NCBI GenBank assembly: GCA_958436175.1
Contig: CAUBJF010000002.1
Location: forward strand, 372,001 to 436,000
DNA length: 64,000 bases
Origin: an uncultured Muribaculaceae bacterium
Lineage (GTDB): Bacteria > Bacteroidota > Bacteroidia > Bacteroidales > Muribaculaceae
Reading direction: 5' to 3'
The notes under the pieces are model-generated. The model did not search any database and was not told where the DNA came from. It worked only from the letters and a program-made list of their open reading frames with translations. A program made the position numbers and the translations under genes. This document shows, in pieces, positions 40,877-51,050 of the stretch (positions are counted from its first letter, which is position 1; the number at the start of each line of letters is the position of its first letter).

Positions 40877-42340
40877 TTATGAAATGCTGTTCAGCAGATC
40901 TATTTTACCTTCGTTGACCAGCTTGAGTATCAGTTCACCGAAAAGAGTATTCTGCCAGGCAAACCATTCGCGGGTGAACTTGTCGGGATTGTTGACATTG
41001 AATGATTCATGAATGAAGCCTGTTTCGGCATCTGTGGCAAGAAGCATGGCTATGCAGTCGCGTATCTCGTTGTCATCTTGCGAAGTAAAGGCCTTCATCA
41101 TTATGCTCATAGGCCAGGCCATGTCGTAGCCTATATGCGGACCTCCGATACCTTCTCCTGCCGTTCCCCGGAAGAAATAAGGGTTATTCTCGCTCCATAC
41201 GTATCGACGTGTGTTCTGATAGACGGGGTCGTTAACATCTACATCTCCTAAATAAGCCATTGCCAGAAGGCTCGGTACGTTGGCATCATCCATAAGGTGA
41301 TAGTTACCATAGCCGTCTACCTCGAAAGCATAGATCTTACCGTATTCAGGATGATTATATACAGCATATTTCTTCAAAGCAGCCTCCACTTCATCAGCAA
41401 GCTCCGTGCAACGTACGGCCAAAGAAGTTTCCTTGTTCACTGTATTGAGGATTTCCGCAGCCTTGCGGAGGCTTGAGACCGCCATGAAGTTGGAAGGGAC
41501 AAGGTATTGGAACGTGGTAGCGTCGTCCGAAGGCCGGAAGCACGATACGATGAGGCCACAGCCGTTTACAGGCGAGCCATAGCCATCATTAATAAGAGTA
41601 TCTGATGCCTTGGGGGTATTGCGTTGAAAACGATACTTACCAAGACTGCCTTTACGCTGCTGGTCGACGAAAGTAGCCAGTACTGCATTGACTGCCTCAA
41701 TCCACTTGTCACCGAAGACACTTACATCGCCTGTAGTCTTCCAATATTCATAAGCCAGACGGATAGGATAGCACAGCGAGTCAATCTCGTATTTACGTTC
41801 GTGGAGCTCCGGCTTCATATCCGTAAAATCGCTCATCCAGTCACCCCCTGTAGGACCATCATTGAATGCGTTGGCATAAGGGTCAATTACAATGCACTTG
41901 AACTGACGGTTTATAACTCCTGCTATCATACGCTGCAAATCCTTGTCCTGGTTCGCTAACTGCACATAAGGCCACACCTGTGCTCCGGAATCACGAAGCC
42001 ACATAGCGTGGATATCGCCGGTATATACAAAGGTATCAGGCTTGCCTTCTTCGTCGGTGCGATAATGCACCGTAGTGTCAAGGGTGTTCGGGAAACAGTT
42101 CTCGAACATCCAGGCAAGCTTGGGGTTCGTCAGCATCTTTTTGACTCGCTTGATTTCTTTTTCAACAGCCTTCGACTTGAACAGACGAGCTGACTCGGCA
42201 GGGCGTTTAGTCACGCTGTACCGTGAGGATGGTGCGTTTACCGACGTGTTGTCGTTGGCGCAGAACGTGGTTCCAGCAGCATGAACGTTGCTGCAACACA
42301 CGAACAATCCTGCTGAAAGCAGTATGGAAAGTGTTCTCAT
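40877..42340 (-). CDS. GH125 exo-alpha-1,6-mannosidase
   Basis: 487 residues from the ATG at 42340 (signal peptide ending NVHA). GH125 landmarks: [51 protein letters not shown], and [24 protein letters not shown] segment. These are metal-independent inverting alpha-mannosidases that trim alpha-1,6-mannose in the periplasm. It diverges from GH78; its promoter is at 42401-42408. Confidence 0.9.
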   Translation of the reverse strand: MRTLSILLSAGLFVCCSNVHAAGTTFCANDNTSVNAPSSRYSVTKRPAESARLFKSKAVEKEIKRVKKMLTNPKLAWMFENCFPNTLDTTVHYRTDEEGKPDTFVYTGDIHAMWLRDSGAQVWPYVQLANQDKDLQRMIAGVINRQFKCIVIDPYANAFNDGPTGGDWMSDFTDMKPELHERKYEIDSLCYPIRLAYEYWKTTGDVSVFGDKWIEAVNAVLATFVDQQRKGSLGKYRFQRNTPKASDTLINDGYGSPVNGCGLIVSCFRPSDDATTFQYLVPSNFMAVSSLRKAAEILNTVNKETSLAVRCTELADEVEAALKKYAVYNHPEYGKIYAFEVDGYGNYHLMDDANVPSLLAMAYLGDVDVNDPVYQNTRRYVWSENNPYFFRGTAGEGIGGPHIGYDMAWPMSIMMKAFTSQDDNEIRDCIAMLLATDAETGFIHESFNVNNPDKFTREWFAWQNTLFGELILKLVNEGKIDLLNSIS

Positions 42341-42400
42341 ATGTAATAGTATTAGGAAGATTTTCAAGGCGGTAATGATTGTGCAACTCATTTTCATCTG

Positions 42401-42408
42401 CAAATATA
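42401..42408 (-). promoter_or_regulatory. -7 promoter element for GH125
   Basis: Minus-strand TATATTTG, 61 bases before the ATG at 42340. A mirror rightward TATATTTG is at 42462-42469. Confidence 0.55.
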
Positions 42409-42609
42409 TCGACCCTAAATCCGACTCATGTTTCCGATTACGTCAAATAAGTGGTCAACCATATATTTGCATATATGCATACTCTTATGGCAGAAAAGAA
42501 AACAAAATCAAGGAAGGTGCCATATAAAAAAGAAGCATCTTTGCACGTCATAGCTCAATACATGGCATTTTTGGCATGACTTACGACACCTTTGTTTACG
42601 ACAATTGTG

Positions 42610-42617
42610 TAACTTTG
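42610..42617 (+). promoter_or_regulatory. -7 promoter element for GH78-GH92
   Basis: TAACTTTG, 22 bases before the ATG at 42639; TTTG at 42591-42594 is a possible, short-spaced -33 box. Confidence 0.6.
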
Positions 42618-42638
42618 CACAGAACCAATTCTATTGCT

Positions 42639-45218
42639 ATGAAATTTACTTATCTCTGCTTTGCTACCTATGCCATCCTAACCATGACGTCTTGCGTCAA
42701 GAGCAATATTGGTGACCTTCGATGTGAATATCTTACCGAACCCCTCGGTATCGATGAGCAGTCGCCACGGTTCACATGGACCGTGAGCGGCTCTGTCGGG
42801 TCTTGCGTTGTGGAAGTGGCCGAAAACCAAGGGGGCCTCGAAGCCGGAAATCTGTTATGGCAGTCAGAACCGCTGCCCGACTCTGTTCTCTCGGCTGTCT
42901 ACGACGGGCCGGCACTTAAGAGCCATCACCGTTATTCCTGGCGAGTAAATGCCGACGGCAGAAAATCGGCCATCGCTAATTTCGAAACTGCCAAGATGGC
43001 TCCCTCCGAATGGCAAGCCCGCTGGATAAGCGACACCCTCGATATGGAATACGAACCGGCCCCGATGCTACGCCGCGATTTCCGACTCAACAAATTGCCC
43101 GGACAGGCTCGTGCCTACATCTCGGCATCCGGTTACTATGAACTGTGGATCAATGGTCAGCGTGTAGGTGACAGCCATATGGATCCAGGATTTACTCATT
43201 ACGACAAGCGCAACCTCTATGCCACCTACGATGTCACAGGACTCCTCAAGGAAGGCGACAATACAGTAGCCGCAGTACTTGGCAATGGTTTCGCCAACTG
43301 CCAGAGCAAAGCGGTCTGGGACTACGAACGTGCCCGCTGGCGCCGTCGGCCTGCCATGATTTTCGAACTTCGTGAACCGGATGCGGCCAATGCCATTCTC
43401 GTTTCCGACTCGACATGGCATACCGCTACAGGCCCATATACATACAATAATATTTACAGTGGAGACAGATATGATGCCCGTCTTGAGCCGGTCGGATGGC
43501 GCAGTTCTGGTTTCGACGACAGTGCATGGAACAGAGCTGCCACCGTCGAGGCTCCATCACCCATACTTAAAGCTCAGGCGATGCCCCCCATCAGGCCCAC
43601 CGACATAATAGAACCGATTCTGCTGTCGAATTTCGGTGATACTGTCTTCGTTTTCGATATGGGACGAAATATCGCCGGTGTTTCTTCTCTGGAAGCCGTG
43701 GGCGAACGCAGCACACACTTTAAAATGTCGCACGGAGAACTCCTCAAGGACGATGGGCGTCTGCAACAAGGTAATATCAACGTGTACTACCGCCCTGAAA
43801 AGCCCGGCGAAAAGTTCCAGACCGACGAATTCATACTCGCGGGCGCAGACTCTGTCGAAAGCTTCCGTCCTTCCTTCACTTACCACGGATTCCGATATGT
43901 CGAAGTGACGGCCGACCGTCCTGTCAGACTCTCTTCTGACAATGTAAAAGGCTATTTCATGCACACCGATGTGCATCCGGTAGGTTCTTTTAAAAGCTCC
44001 GAGCCTCTTTTGGATAAAATCTACGACGCCACCATGCTCAGCTACCTCGACAACATCCACAGCATACCGACCGACTGTCCTCAGCGCGAAAAAAACGGAT
44101 GGACTGCCGATGCCCATGTGGCTGTCGACCTGGCTCTTCAAAACTTCGATGGTATCACCTTCTATGAGAAATGGATGGATGACTTTACCGATAATCAGCG
44201 AGAGAACGGCAACATCTCAGGCATTATTCCTTCGTCGGGATGGGGCTACGGCAACTGGCCGGGACCCGTTTGGGATGCTGCTCTGTTCGTGATACCGGAA
44301 GCTATATACAACTACTATGGCGACACGCGCTGCATCGAACGCATGTACCCTGTAATGGAAAAATACTTCGACTGGGCACAGTCCAACGAGAAGCCCGACG
44401 GCCTGTTTACCGACGGTATCGGCGACTGGCTGAGCTACAGCGCCCATACACCTACCGACTTCACTTCCAGCGTATATTACTATCTCGACAACGTACGCAT
44501 GGCCAGGTTCTCCGACTTGCTCGGACGCGATGCCTCCCACTATCGTGCCAAAGCAAAAGCCCTGCGCGACACCATCAACGCTCGTTGGTTCGACCGGGAT
44601 AAAGCCTCGTACGCCAACGGGTCGCAAGCTGCACTTGGCGTGGCTCTTTATTCCGGAATCGTGCCCGAAGACAAAGAAGAAGAAGTTGCGCGCACGCTGC
44701 ATAATACTGTCACAGCAAACGACTTCTTCCTCGACTACGGTCTGCTTGGCAGCAAGACAGTGCCCGCTATGCTTACCCGTTATGGATATGTCGACGATGC
44801 ATTCAGAATGGCGACAAAGACCGACGCACCTTCGTGGGGATACTGGCTCGAAAAATGCGGCTATACCACCCTTGCTGAAACATGGACCTTAAGTCCTGAA
44901 TTCCATGATGCTTCACTCAACCACGTGTTCATGGGCGACATATGCTCCTGGATGCGCACCGACCTCGCCGGCATAAACTACGACTCCGACGAGCCTGGAT
45001 TCGCGAACATAATCATCCGACCCCATTACCCTGATGGTCTCGACTCAGTCGAAGCGACATACCGGTCTGTACGCGGCATTATCAGCTCATCCTGGACGCG
45101 CGACGGCGATACGGTTAGCCTGACAGTCACAGTTCCCGGTGCTTGTTCTGCAACTGTCTATGCGCCGGAACCGGTCAAAGTTGGAGAAGGCACACACACT
45201 TTCAGGTTCGGCATCTGA
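42639..45218 (+). CDS. GH78 alpha-L-rhamnosidase
   Basis: 859 residues from the ATG at 42639; lipoprotein signal (MTSC, lipid Cys). Landmarks of family 78: N-terminal beta-sandwich with ISASGYYELWINGQRVGD, then the (alpha/alpha)6 barrel with SIPTDCPQREKNGWTADA and IPSSGWGYGNWPGPVWDAA, and a C-terminal all-beta domain. Unusual for a plain yeast mannan locus; suggests a rhamnose-decorated mannan. GH92 follows 68 bases later on the same strand. Confidence 0.9.
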   Translation: MKFTYLCFATYAILTMTSCVKSNIGDLRCEYLTEPLGIDEQSPRFTWTVSGSVGSCVVEVAENQGGLEAGNLLWQSEPLPDSVLSAVYDGPALKSHHRYSWRVNADGRKSAIANFETAKMAPSEWQARWISDTLDMEYEPAPMLRRDFRLNKLPGQARAYISASGYYELWINGQRVGDSHMDPGFTHYDKRNLYATYDVTGLLKEGDNTVAAVLGNGFANCQSKAVWDYERARWRRRPAMIFELREPDAANAILVSDSTWHTATGPYTYNNIYSGDRYDARLEPVGWRSSGFDDSAWNRAATVEAPSPILKAQAMPPIRPTDIIEPILLSNFGDTVFVFDMGRNIAGVSSLEAVGERSTHFKMSHGELLKDDGRLQQGNINVYYRPEKPGEKFQTDEFILAGADSVESFRPSFTYHGFRYVEVTADRPVRLSSDNVKGYFMHTDVHPVGSFKSSEPLLDKIYDATMLSYLDNIHSIPTDCPQREKNGWTADAHVAVDLALQNFDGITFYEKWMDDFTDNQRENGNISGIIPSSGWGYGNWPGPVWDAALFVIPEAIYNYYGDTRCIERMYPVMEKYFDWAQSNEKPDGLFTDGIGDWLSYSAHTPTDFTSSVYYYLDNVRMARFSDLLGRDASHYRAKAKALRDTINARWFDRDKASYANGSQAALGVALYSGIVPEDKEEEVARTLHNTVTANDFFLDYGLLGSKTVPAMLTRYGYVDDAFRMATKTDAPSWGYWLEKCGYTTLAETWTLSPEFHDASLNHVFMGDICSWMRTDLAGINYDSDEPGFANIIIRPHYPDGLDSVEATYRSVRGIISSSWTRDGDTVSLTVTVPGACSATVYAPEPVKVGEGTHTFRFGI

Positions 45219-45286
45219 TTTCCACAGTGACAGGAAACATAGTTTACCCTATATCGACAATATTTAAATACTATTCAATCAATACA

Positions 45287-47443
45287 ATGAACAAATTTCT
45301 TGCTATTCTTTCGGCTGCGGCCCTGCTGTACAGTTGTACCGAAAAGCAGCATACCCCGACGGCTCTCACCGACTACGTGAACCCTCTCCTGGGCACTGCA
45401 ACGCTTTGGGAAACCGAAGATTTAGGCTATGAACGGCATCAGCAGAAAAGGACATGGGGCGCAGAGGTCTTCCCCGGCGCAACTCTTCCGAACGCCATGG
45501 TTCAGCTCACTCCCGTCACTATGTGGCATGCAGGAGGCGGCTATCAGTACGAAGACACTACTATCCTGGGGTTCGCCCACACGGCTATGGGCCATTGGAA
45601 TCTTATCGACCTGCCTATCATCCCTGTCACAGGTTATTTCAACGCAGACAACTACGCATCGGGATATTCCCACAAGAACGAATCGGCCCACCCGGGCTAC
45701 TATCAGGTCTACCTGAACCGCTATGGCGTCAATGCGGAACTCACAACCACTCCTCATGCAGGCTACCATAAATACACATTCGACGAGAAAGCACCGAAAC
45801 GCCTGCTTGTCAACGTAGCCCATAATCAAGGCAATGTCCGCGACTGGGCAATCGACAAAGTTGACGATAATGCTTTCGAAGGTCACCAGAACGGCGTTTA
45901 TTACTATGCCGTCACAAATCTTCCAATAGATTCTATCGGAATACAGACAAGCAAAGCCGAACGCGGTGTCCCGGTTGCCGTGGTCGACTTCAAAAACAAC
46001 ACCGGCAAAGAACCTCTTGAAGTCAAGGTCGGAATGTCGTATGTCAGCACCGACAACGCCAAGGCAAATCTGGAAGCCGAGATGCTCGACAAGAACTTCG
46101 AACAGGTACGCCAGGAAGCCAACGACACATGGGAGAATCTCCTTGCCAAAGTCAAAGTCGAAGGCGGATCCGAACGTCAGAAAGGCCTGCTGTACACCAC
46201 CCTTTACCGCGCTTCGCTGATGCCCCGGCTCGAAAGCGATGTAAACGGCCAGTACCGCGACAACCGTGGCGAAATAAGGACTGACTCTGCATTCCGCTAC
46301 TATTCGAACCCGGCCTTCTGGGATGTCAGCCGCAATCAGCTTATCCTTCTCGGCATGCTCCAGCCCGACGTAGCCCTCGATGTCATCAAATCGACCATAG
46401 ACAGAGGCGAAAAAGGCAGAGGATATATTCCATCTTATTTCCACGGAGATCACGCCCCGACATTCATCATAGGAAGCTGGAAACGCGGCATCAAGGATTT
46501 CGACCTTGACCGTGCCTACGCATTATGCCTCAAGAGCGCCATGGTGCCGGGCGAAGGCGGTCGCCCATGGCTCGAAGAATACATAGCCAACGGTTATGTA
46601 GCCGACGTGAATCTGCCGGACTGCCCCTTCTGGGAAGAACACAAAGGAGGCGTGACAAAAACTCTCGAATATGCCTACGACGACTATGCCGTAGCCCAGA
46701 TTGCCGAAGAACTTGGTGATTCCATAAATTATAAGACACTTATGGACCGCTCGAAGAACTACCGCAACGTTTTCAATCCCGAAAACGGATTCTTCATGGG
46801 TCGTATCGAAGGAGGCGAATGGATGCCTCGATATAACCCCGACATGCCATATTATCAGCACATGTACCGCGAAGCAAACGGATGGAACTCCCTCTTCTAT
46901 GGTCCGCACGACCCAGAAGGCATCATCGCACTCTACCCTTCGGCCGAAGCTGTCGACGCTAAACTCGACACCCTCTTCACGCGCCCATACTGCGGTTATG
47001 AGGTTGCTAACATGACAGGCTTTATCGGCAACTACTGTCAGGGCAACCAGCCTGGCCACACGATTCCTTATACCTATTATTTCATCGGCAAGCAGGATAA
47101 ATCGCAGGCTGTAATCAACCGTATCCTTGACCACTATTACGACATGGGAAAAGATAAACTCGCATATCCCGGCATGGATGATGCAGGCGAAATGTCAGCA
47201 TGGTATGCCCTCAACGCTATGGGTATCTACACTTACTCCCCGGCAGACCCAAGCTATATCATAACTGTACCTCTCTTCGACAAAGTGACCATTGACCTCA
47301 ACGGTAAAGAAGCAACAATATCTAAGAAAGGCAACGGTCTTAAGATTAAAGAAGCCACGATCGGAGGAAATCCTGTCAACGGTTACTTCGTCAGTCATGA
47401 TGACCTCGCCGACGGCAAGGAACTCGTCATCGTCACCGAATAA
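45287..47443 (+). CDS. GH92 alpha-mannosidase
   Basis: 718 residues from the ATG at 45287; lipoprotein signal (LLYSC). The family signatures are present: DYVNPLLGTATLW and FPGATLPNAMVQLTP at the start, VTKTLEYAYDDYAVAQIAEELG, GNYCQGNQPGHTIPYTYYF and GMDDAGEMSAWYALNAMGIY toward the end. GH92 enzymes are calcium-dependent exo-alpha-mannosidases, usually 1,2- or 1,3-specific. It is somewhat short but complete. A terminator follows at 47467. Confidence 0.92.
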   Translation: MNKFLAILSAAALLYSCTEKQHTPTALTDYVNPLLGTATLWETEDLGYERHQQKRTWGAEVFPGATLPNAMVQLTPVTMWHAGGGYQYEDTTILGFAHTAMGHWNLIDLPIIPVTGYFNADNYASGYSHKNESAHPGYYQVYLNRYGVNAELTTTPHAGYHKYTFDEKAPKRLLVNVAHNQGNVRDWAIDKVDDNAFEGHQNGVYYYAVTNLPIDSIGIQTSKAERGVPVAVVDFKNNTGKEPLEVKVGMSYVSTDNAKANLEAEMLDKNFEQVRQEANDTWENLLAKVKVEGGSERQKGLLYTTLYRASLMPRLESDVNGQYRDNRGEIRTDSAFRYYSNPAFWDVSRNQLILLGMLQPDVALDVIKSTIDRGEKGRGYIPSYFHGDHAPTFIIGSWKRGIKDFDLDRAYALCLKSAMVPGEGGRPWLEEYIANGYVADVNLPDCPFWEEHKGGVTKTLEYAYDDYAVAQIAEELGDSINYKTLMDRSKNYRNVFNPENGFFMGRIEGGEWMPRYNPDMPYYQHMYREANGWNSLFYGPHDPEGIIALYPSAEAVDAKLDTLFTRPYCGYEVANMTGFIGNYCQGNQPGHTIPYTYYFIGKQDKSQAVINRILDHYYDMGKDKLAYPGMDDAGEMSAWYALNAMGIYTYSPADPSYIITVPLFDKVTIDLNGKEATISKKGNGLKIKEATIGGNPVNGYFVSHDDLADGKELVIVTE

Positions 47444-47466
47444 TAATTCAATACTTAGTTCGTACA

Positions 47467-47499
47467 AATCCCGGTAGCTGCTCAGAAACTACCGGGATT
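47467..47499 (+). terminator. Terminator after GH92
   Basis: An 11-base stem AATCCCGGTAG/CTACCGGGATT with an 11-base loop, 23 bases after the stop. Confidence 0.75.
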
Positions 47500-47569
47500 G
47501 CTTATATCCATTGTTCTCAACCCAAATCAAAAAAATCAGAACTTTGTGAGAACTATTGAATCCTTTTTC

Positions 47570-47577
47570 TATCTTTG
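47570..47577 (+). promoter_or_regulatory. -7 promoter element for the SusC operon, with a long leader
   Basis: TATCTTTG, giving a start near 47585 and an AT-rich leader of about 300 bases before the SusC ATG at 47893. The leader (47585-47892) holds no gene; SusC-type transcripts in Bacteroides often have such long, regulated leaders. Confidence 0.6.
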
Positions 47578-47892
47578 CATCTAAAAAACAATCATACGGA
47601 AGAGCCCAGTCACAAGTGTAATATTTACACTCATTAAGCTTCTAAGCATTATTTTAACCCAATTATACAAACAACCGGATACCATACCGCATATCTTTAA
47701 GCTCAAATAATGTTAACCACACCCCATCTAATCAGCTATCTCTCAGCATTATAATTATATCGATACACATTTGTCACAAATCAATACATATATTCACAAA
47801 AAATAACTGAATTTTGTCAAGCTTTAACCGGCGAAAAACACTTTGACCTAAATTAATCTATCCAATTAATATCACTAAAAAATCTAATTCGA

Positions 47893-50800
47893 ATGAAGAA
47901 ATCGAGACCAAAAAGATTATGGTTCGCATTAGGTGGTTTTCTTGCAGTGGTTGCCGTAGCAGGCTCTCCCCAGCAAGTATACGCCGAGCCACAATCGACG
48001 GGAGTCAATCAACAGGCGACCGTGACGGTAAAAGGTACTGTCTTCGATGAAAACGACGAGCCCGTCATCGGTGCCTCTGTCGTTGTGAAAGGGACAAAAA
48101 TCAATGCCGTTACTGATATCGACGGTAACTTCTCTCTTAAATGTACACCTTCCGACAAGATCGTCATCTCCTATGTAGGGTACAATCCTGTCGAGGTATC
48201 AGCTTCCGACAATCTGAGTCATATAAAGCTCGACAGTATGTCGGAACTCCTCGATGACGTTGTCGTTATCGGCTATGGTACAACCACACGCCGAGCAGCA
48301 GTCGGCGCTGTCGACCAGGTGAAGGGTGAGAAAATCGCCGAACGACCCGTACTAAACATGACTCAGGCTATGCAGGGCGCTGCTCCTAATGTCATCATCC
48401 AGTCGAATTCCTACGACCCTAACAACCAGAGCACAACCTTCAACGTGCGTGGTGTGACATCAACTACAAGCTCCTCGCCTCTCTTCGTCATCGACGGTAT
48501 TGTTGCTGATGACGGCGCTTTCAACCGACTGAATCCCAACGATGTTGAAAACATCTCTGTTCTTAAGGACGCAGGCGCTGCCGCAATCTACGGTTCGCGT
48601 TCTGCTGCCGGTGTTATCCTCGTTACAACTAAGGCCGGTAAGAAAGACACTCCTGCAACTGTTTCGTTCAGTGCCAATGTCGGTTGGGAAGACCCCTACT
48701 ATCCTTTCGACACTGTCGACGGCTATCAGAATGCCCTTCTTTACAATCAGGCTCTCGTCAACTCGGGCCAGGCTCCCGCTTTCACACCTGCCGACATCGT
48801 AGACCTCTACGAGCACCGCGCTGAAGAACGATGGGGCTCCGACGAAATAAGTAAGACTGCCCTCCAGCAGAAATACAACGTAATGGTACAGGGCGGCAGT
48901 AAGAACACTACATATATGTTCTCGCTGGGCTATTACAACCAGGAAAGCAACCTCGTCGGTAAAAACAATCAGGGTGTGCAGCGCTACAACATGCGTATGA
49001 ATATCGGCACCGATATCGGCCGTTTCCACATCGGCGCTATCATGCAGTTCACTCGCAACAACTCGAAGATGTCCACCGCAAACCTCTTCAACGTCTACGC
49101 CAACACACGCCGTACTCCCAAGTACTATTATAACAACCTTGTAGATGCGGAAGGACGATATGTGGCCAACAGCACCGTTGCCGACCAGCATGCCCTGGCC
49201 GAACTCAACACCGACGGCTACAACAAATACCGCAATAACGACTGGACCGGTACTGTCAACGCCGACTTCAAGATTATCGAAGGCCTCAAACTGCGTGGTG
49301 TCCTCGGTGTCAACATCAACAACCAGACACGCTCCACACATAATATTCCTTACGAATTCTACAGCGTGACTGGCGAACTCCAGAAAACATCGGTCAAAGA
49401 TTACGGCGCAAGCAACTGGAACTCTGATACATACAACATCAACTCGCAGATTCTTCTTGACTTCAACCGCACTTTCAAGGGTGTTCATACCGTCAACGCT
49501 ATGTTCGGTTTTACCAATGAATCGTACACCGAACAATACAATGACATCTCCCAGGGTTATATAGACCCCGACCTCGGCACCCCCACCGAAGGTTCGACCA
49601 CAGAGAACGATGCTTTCGGAGGCAGCACATTCCTTCAGAACCGCGGTCGCACATCCATCAATTCGCTCATTGGCCGTGTTGGCTATAACTACGCCGACCG
49701 CTACCTTGCAGAATTCACATTCCGCTACGACGGATCGAGCAAGTTCCATAAAGACCATCGCTGGGGCTTCTTCCCCTCCGTCTCATTGGGCTGGCGCGCA
49801 ACTGAGGAAGAATTCCTCACCACCTATCGCGAGAACGTCGGCGATCTCAAACTGCGTCTCTCCTACGGTAAGCTCGGCAACCAGGCTGTAGGCAACTACG
49901 ACCGGTTCACAACCTTCCAGCTGTACAGCGACGGACTCGTATTCAACAACCAGGGTGTAGGTTGGGCCGGCTTCACTACGGGTCAGGACGACCTCACATG
50001 GGAAAAGACCAAGACCTACAACGTCGGCCTCGACGCTTCGTTCTTCAAGAACGCCCTTCAGGTGACCTTCGACGCTTTCTACAAACGTACCACCGACATC
50101 CTCCAGACTCCCCGCTATCCCGGCCTCTTCGGTACCTCCGTCGCTCGTGCCAACATAGGCGAGATGAGCAACCGCGGCTGGGAACTCTCTATCCAGTATT
50201 ATCTCCGCACAGGTGAGTTCAACCACAACATCAGCTTCAATATCGGCGACACCAAGAACAAACTCCTCAAGTATCCCGGTCACGAAAACATATGGAACAT
50301 GGACGGTATCTCCGGTCTCCAGCGTGAAGGCCTGCCTCTGATGAACTACTATGCCCTCGAAACAGACGGCTTCTTCCAGAGCTACGACGAAATCGAGAGC
50401 TCACCCAAAATCTCCGGCGTTGCCGTGCAGCCAGGCGATATCAAATATGTCGACCAGAATGGCGACGGCGTAATCGACGACAACGACCGCGTCGTAGTCG
50501 GCAATCCCTTCCCCCGCTATACATTCGGTCTTAACTACGGCCTGACATGGCGCGGCTTCGACTTCTCCATGTTCTGGCAGGGTGTCGGCAAACGCTCGCA
50601 GTACGTACGCGGCGAAATGCTCGAACCTTTCCACGGCAACTACTCCCAGGTTATCTTCAAACACCAGCTCGACTTCTGGACTCCCACAAATACAGATGCC
50701 GAATATCCCCGTCTGTCGGCTCCAGGATCCAGCTCCTACACCAACAACTTCCGCGGCTCAGACCTGAACGTCCACAACGGCGCTTACGCCCGTCTCAAGA

Positions 50801-51036
50801 ACCTTACCTTCGGGTATAGCCTGCCGGAAAGCCTTATCCGCCATCTCGGCATGAAAAAGTGCCGCTTCTATGTGACCGGTGAAAACCTCTGGACCATCTG
50901 CGCCAAATCGTGGATCGACCCGGAAGTGTCGAACGTGTCATCGACCGGCGGCGAAGGTGATACAGGTGCCGGACGATACTACCGTTCCTATCCTTCTCTC
51001 CGCTACTACGGTCTCGGCTTTGATATAACCTTCTAA
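47893..51036 (+). CDS. SusC-like TonB-dependent oligosaccharide transporter
   Basis: 1047 residues: signal peptide, CarboxypepD_reg-like domain (VKGTVFDENDEPVIGASVVVKGT), a plug with LDDVVVIGYGTTTRRAAVGAV and GAAAIYGSRSAAGVILVTT, then a 22-strand barrel ending RYYGLGFDITF. It imports the oligosaccharides captured by SusD using TonB energy. First of the SusC-SusD-SusE-GH76 operon. Confidence 0.95.
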   Translation: MKKSRPKRLWFALGGFLAVVAVAGSPQQVYAEPQSTGVNQQATVTVKGTVFDENDEPVIGASVVVKGTKINAVTDIDGNFSLKCTPSDKIVISYVGYNPVEVSASDNLSHIKLDSMSELLDDVVVIGYGTTTRRAAVGAVDQVKGEKIAERPVLNMTQAMQGAAPNVIIQSNSYDPNNQSTTFNVRGVTSTTSSSPLFVIDGIVADDGAFNRLNPNDVENISVLKDAGAAAIYGSRSAAGVILVTTKAGKKDTPATVSFSANVGWEDPYYPFDTVDGYQNALLYNQALVNSGQAPAFTPADIVDLYEHRAEERWGSDEISKTALQQKYNVMVQGGSKNTTYMFSLGYYNQESNLVGKNNQGVQRYNMRMNIGTDIGRFHIGAIMQFTRNNSKMSTANLFNVYANTRRTPKYYYNNLVDAEGRYVANSTVADQHALAELNTDGYNKYRNNDWTGTVNADFKIIEGLKLRGVLGVNINNQTRSTHNIPYEFYSVTGELQKTSVKDYGASNWNSDTYNINSQILLDFNRTFKGVHTVNAMFGFTNESYTEQYNDISQGYIDPDLGTPTEGSTTENDAFGGSTFLQNRGRTSINSLIGRVGYNYADRYLAEFTFRYDGSSKFHKDHRWGFFPSVSLGWRATEEEFLTTYRENVGDLKLRLSYGKLGNQAVGNYDRFTTFQLYSDGLVFNNQGVGWAGFTTGQDDLTWEKTKTYNVGLDASFFKNALQVTFDAFYKRTTDILQTPRYPGLFGTSVARANIGEMSNRGWELSIQYYLRTGEFNHNISFNIGDTKNKLLKYPGHENIWNMDGISGLQREGLPLMNYYALETDGFFQSYDEIESSPKISGVAVQPGDIKYVDQNGDGVIDDNDRVVVGNPFPRYTFGLNYGLTWRGFDFSMFWQGVGKRSQYVRGEMLEPFHGNYSQVIFKHQLDFWTPTNTDAEYPRLSAPGSSSYTNNFRGSDLNVHNGAYARLKNLTFGYSLPESLIRHLGMKKCRFYVTGENLWTICAKSWIDPEVSNVSSTGGEGDTGAGRYYRSYPSLRYYGLGFDITF

Positions 51037-51050
51037 ATCGTATCAGAACA

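Noticed and set aside
40662..41012. A 116-codon rightward frame
   Set aside because: It reads through two terminator hairpins and into the antisense of GH125.
45422..46453. A 343-codon leftward frame
   Set aside because: Antisense of the GH92 gene, which has clear family motifs.
48460..49758. A 432-codon leftward frame
   Set aside because: Antisense of SusC; the hydrophobic pattern is typical of reverse reading of GC-rich coding sequence.
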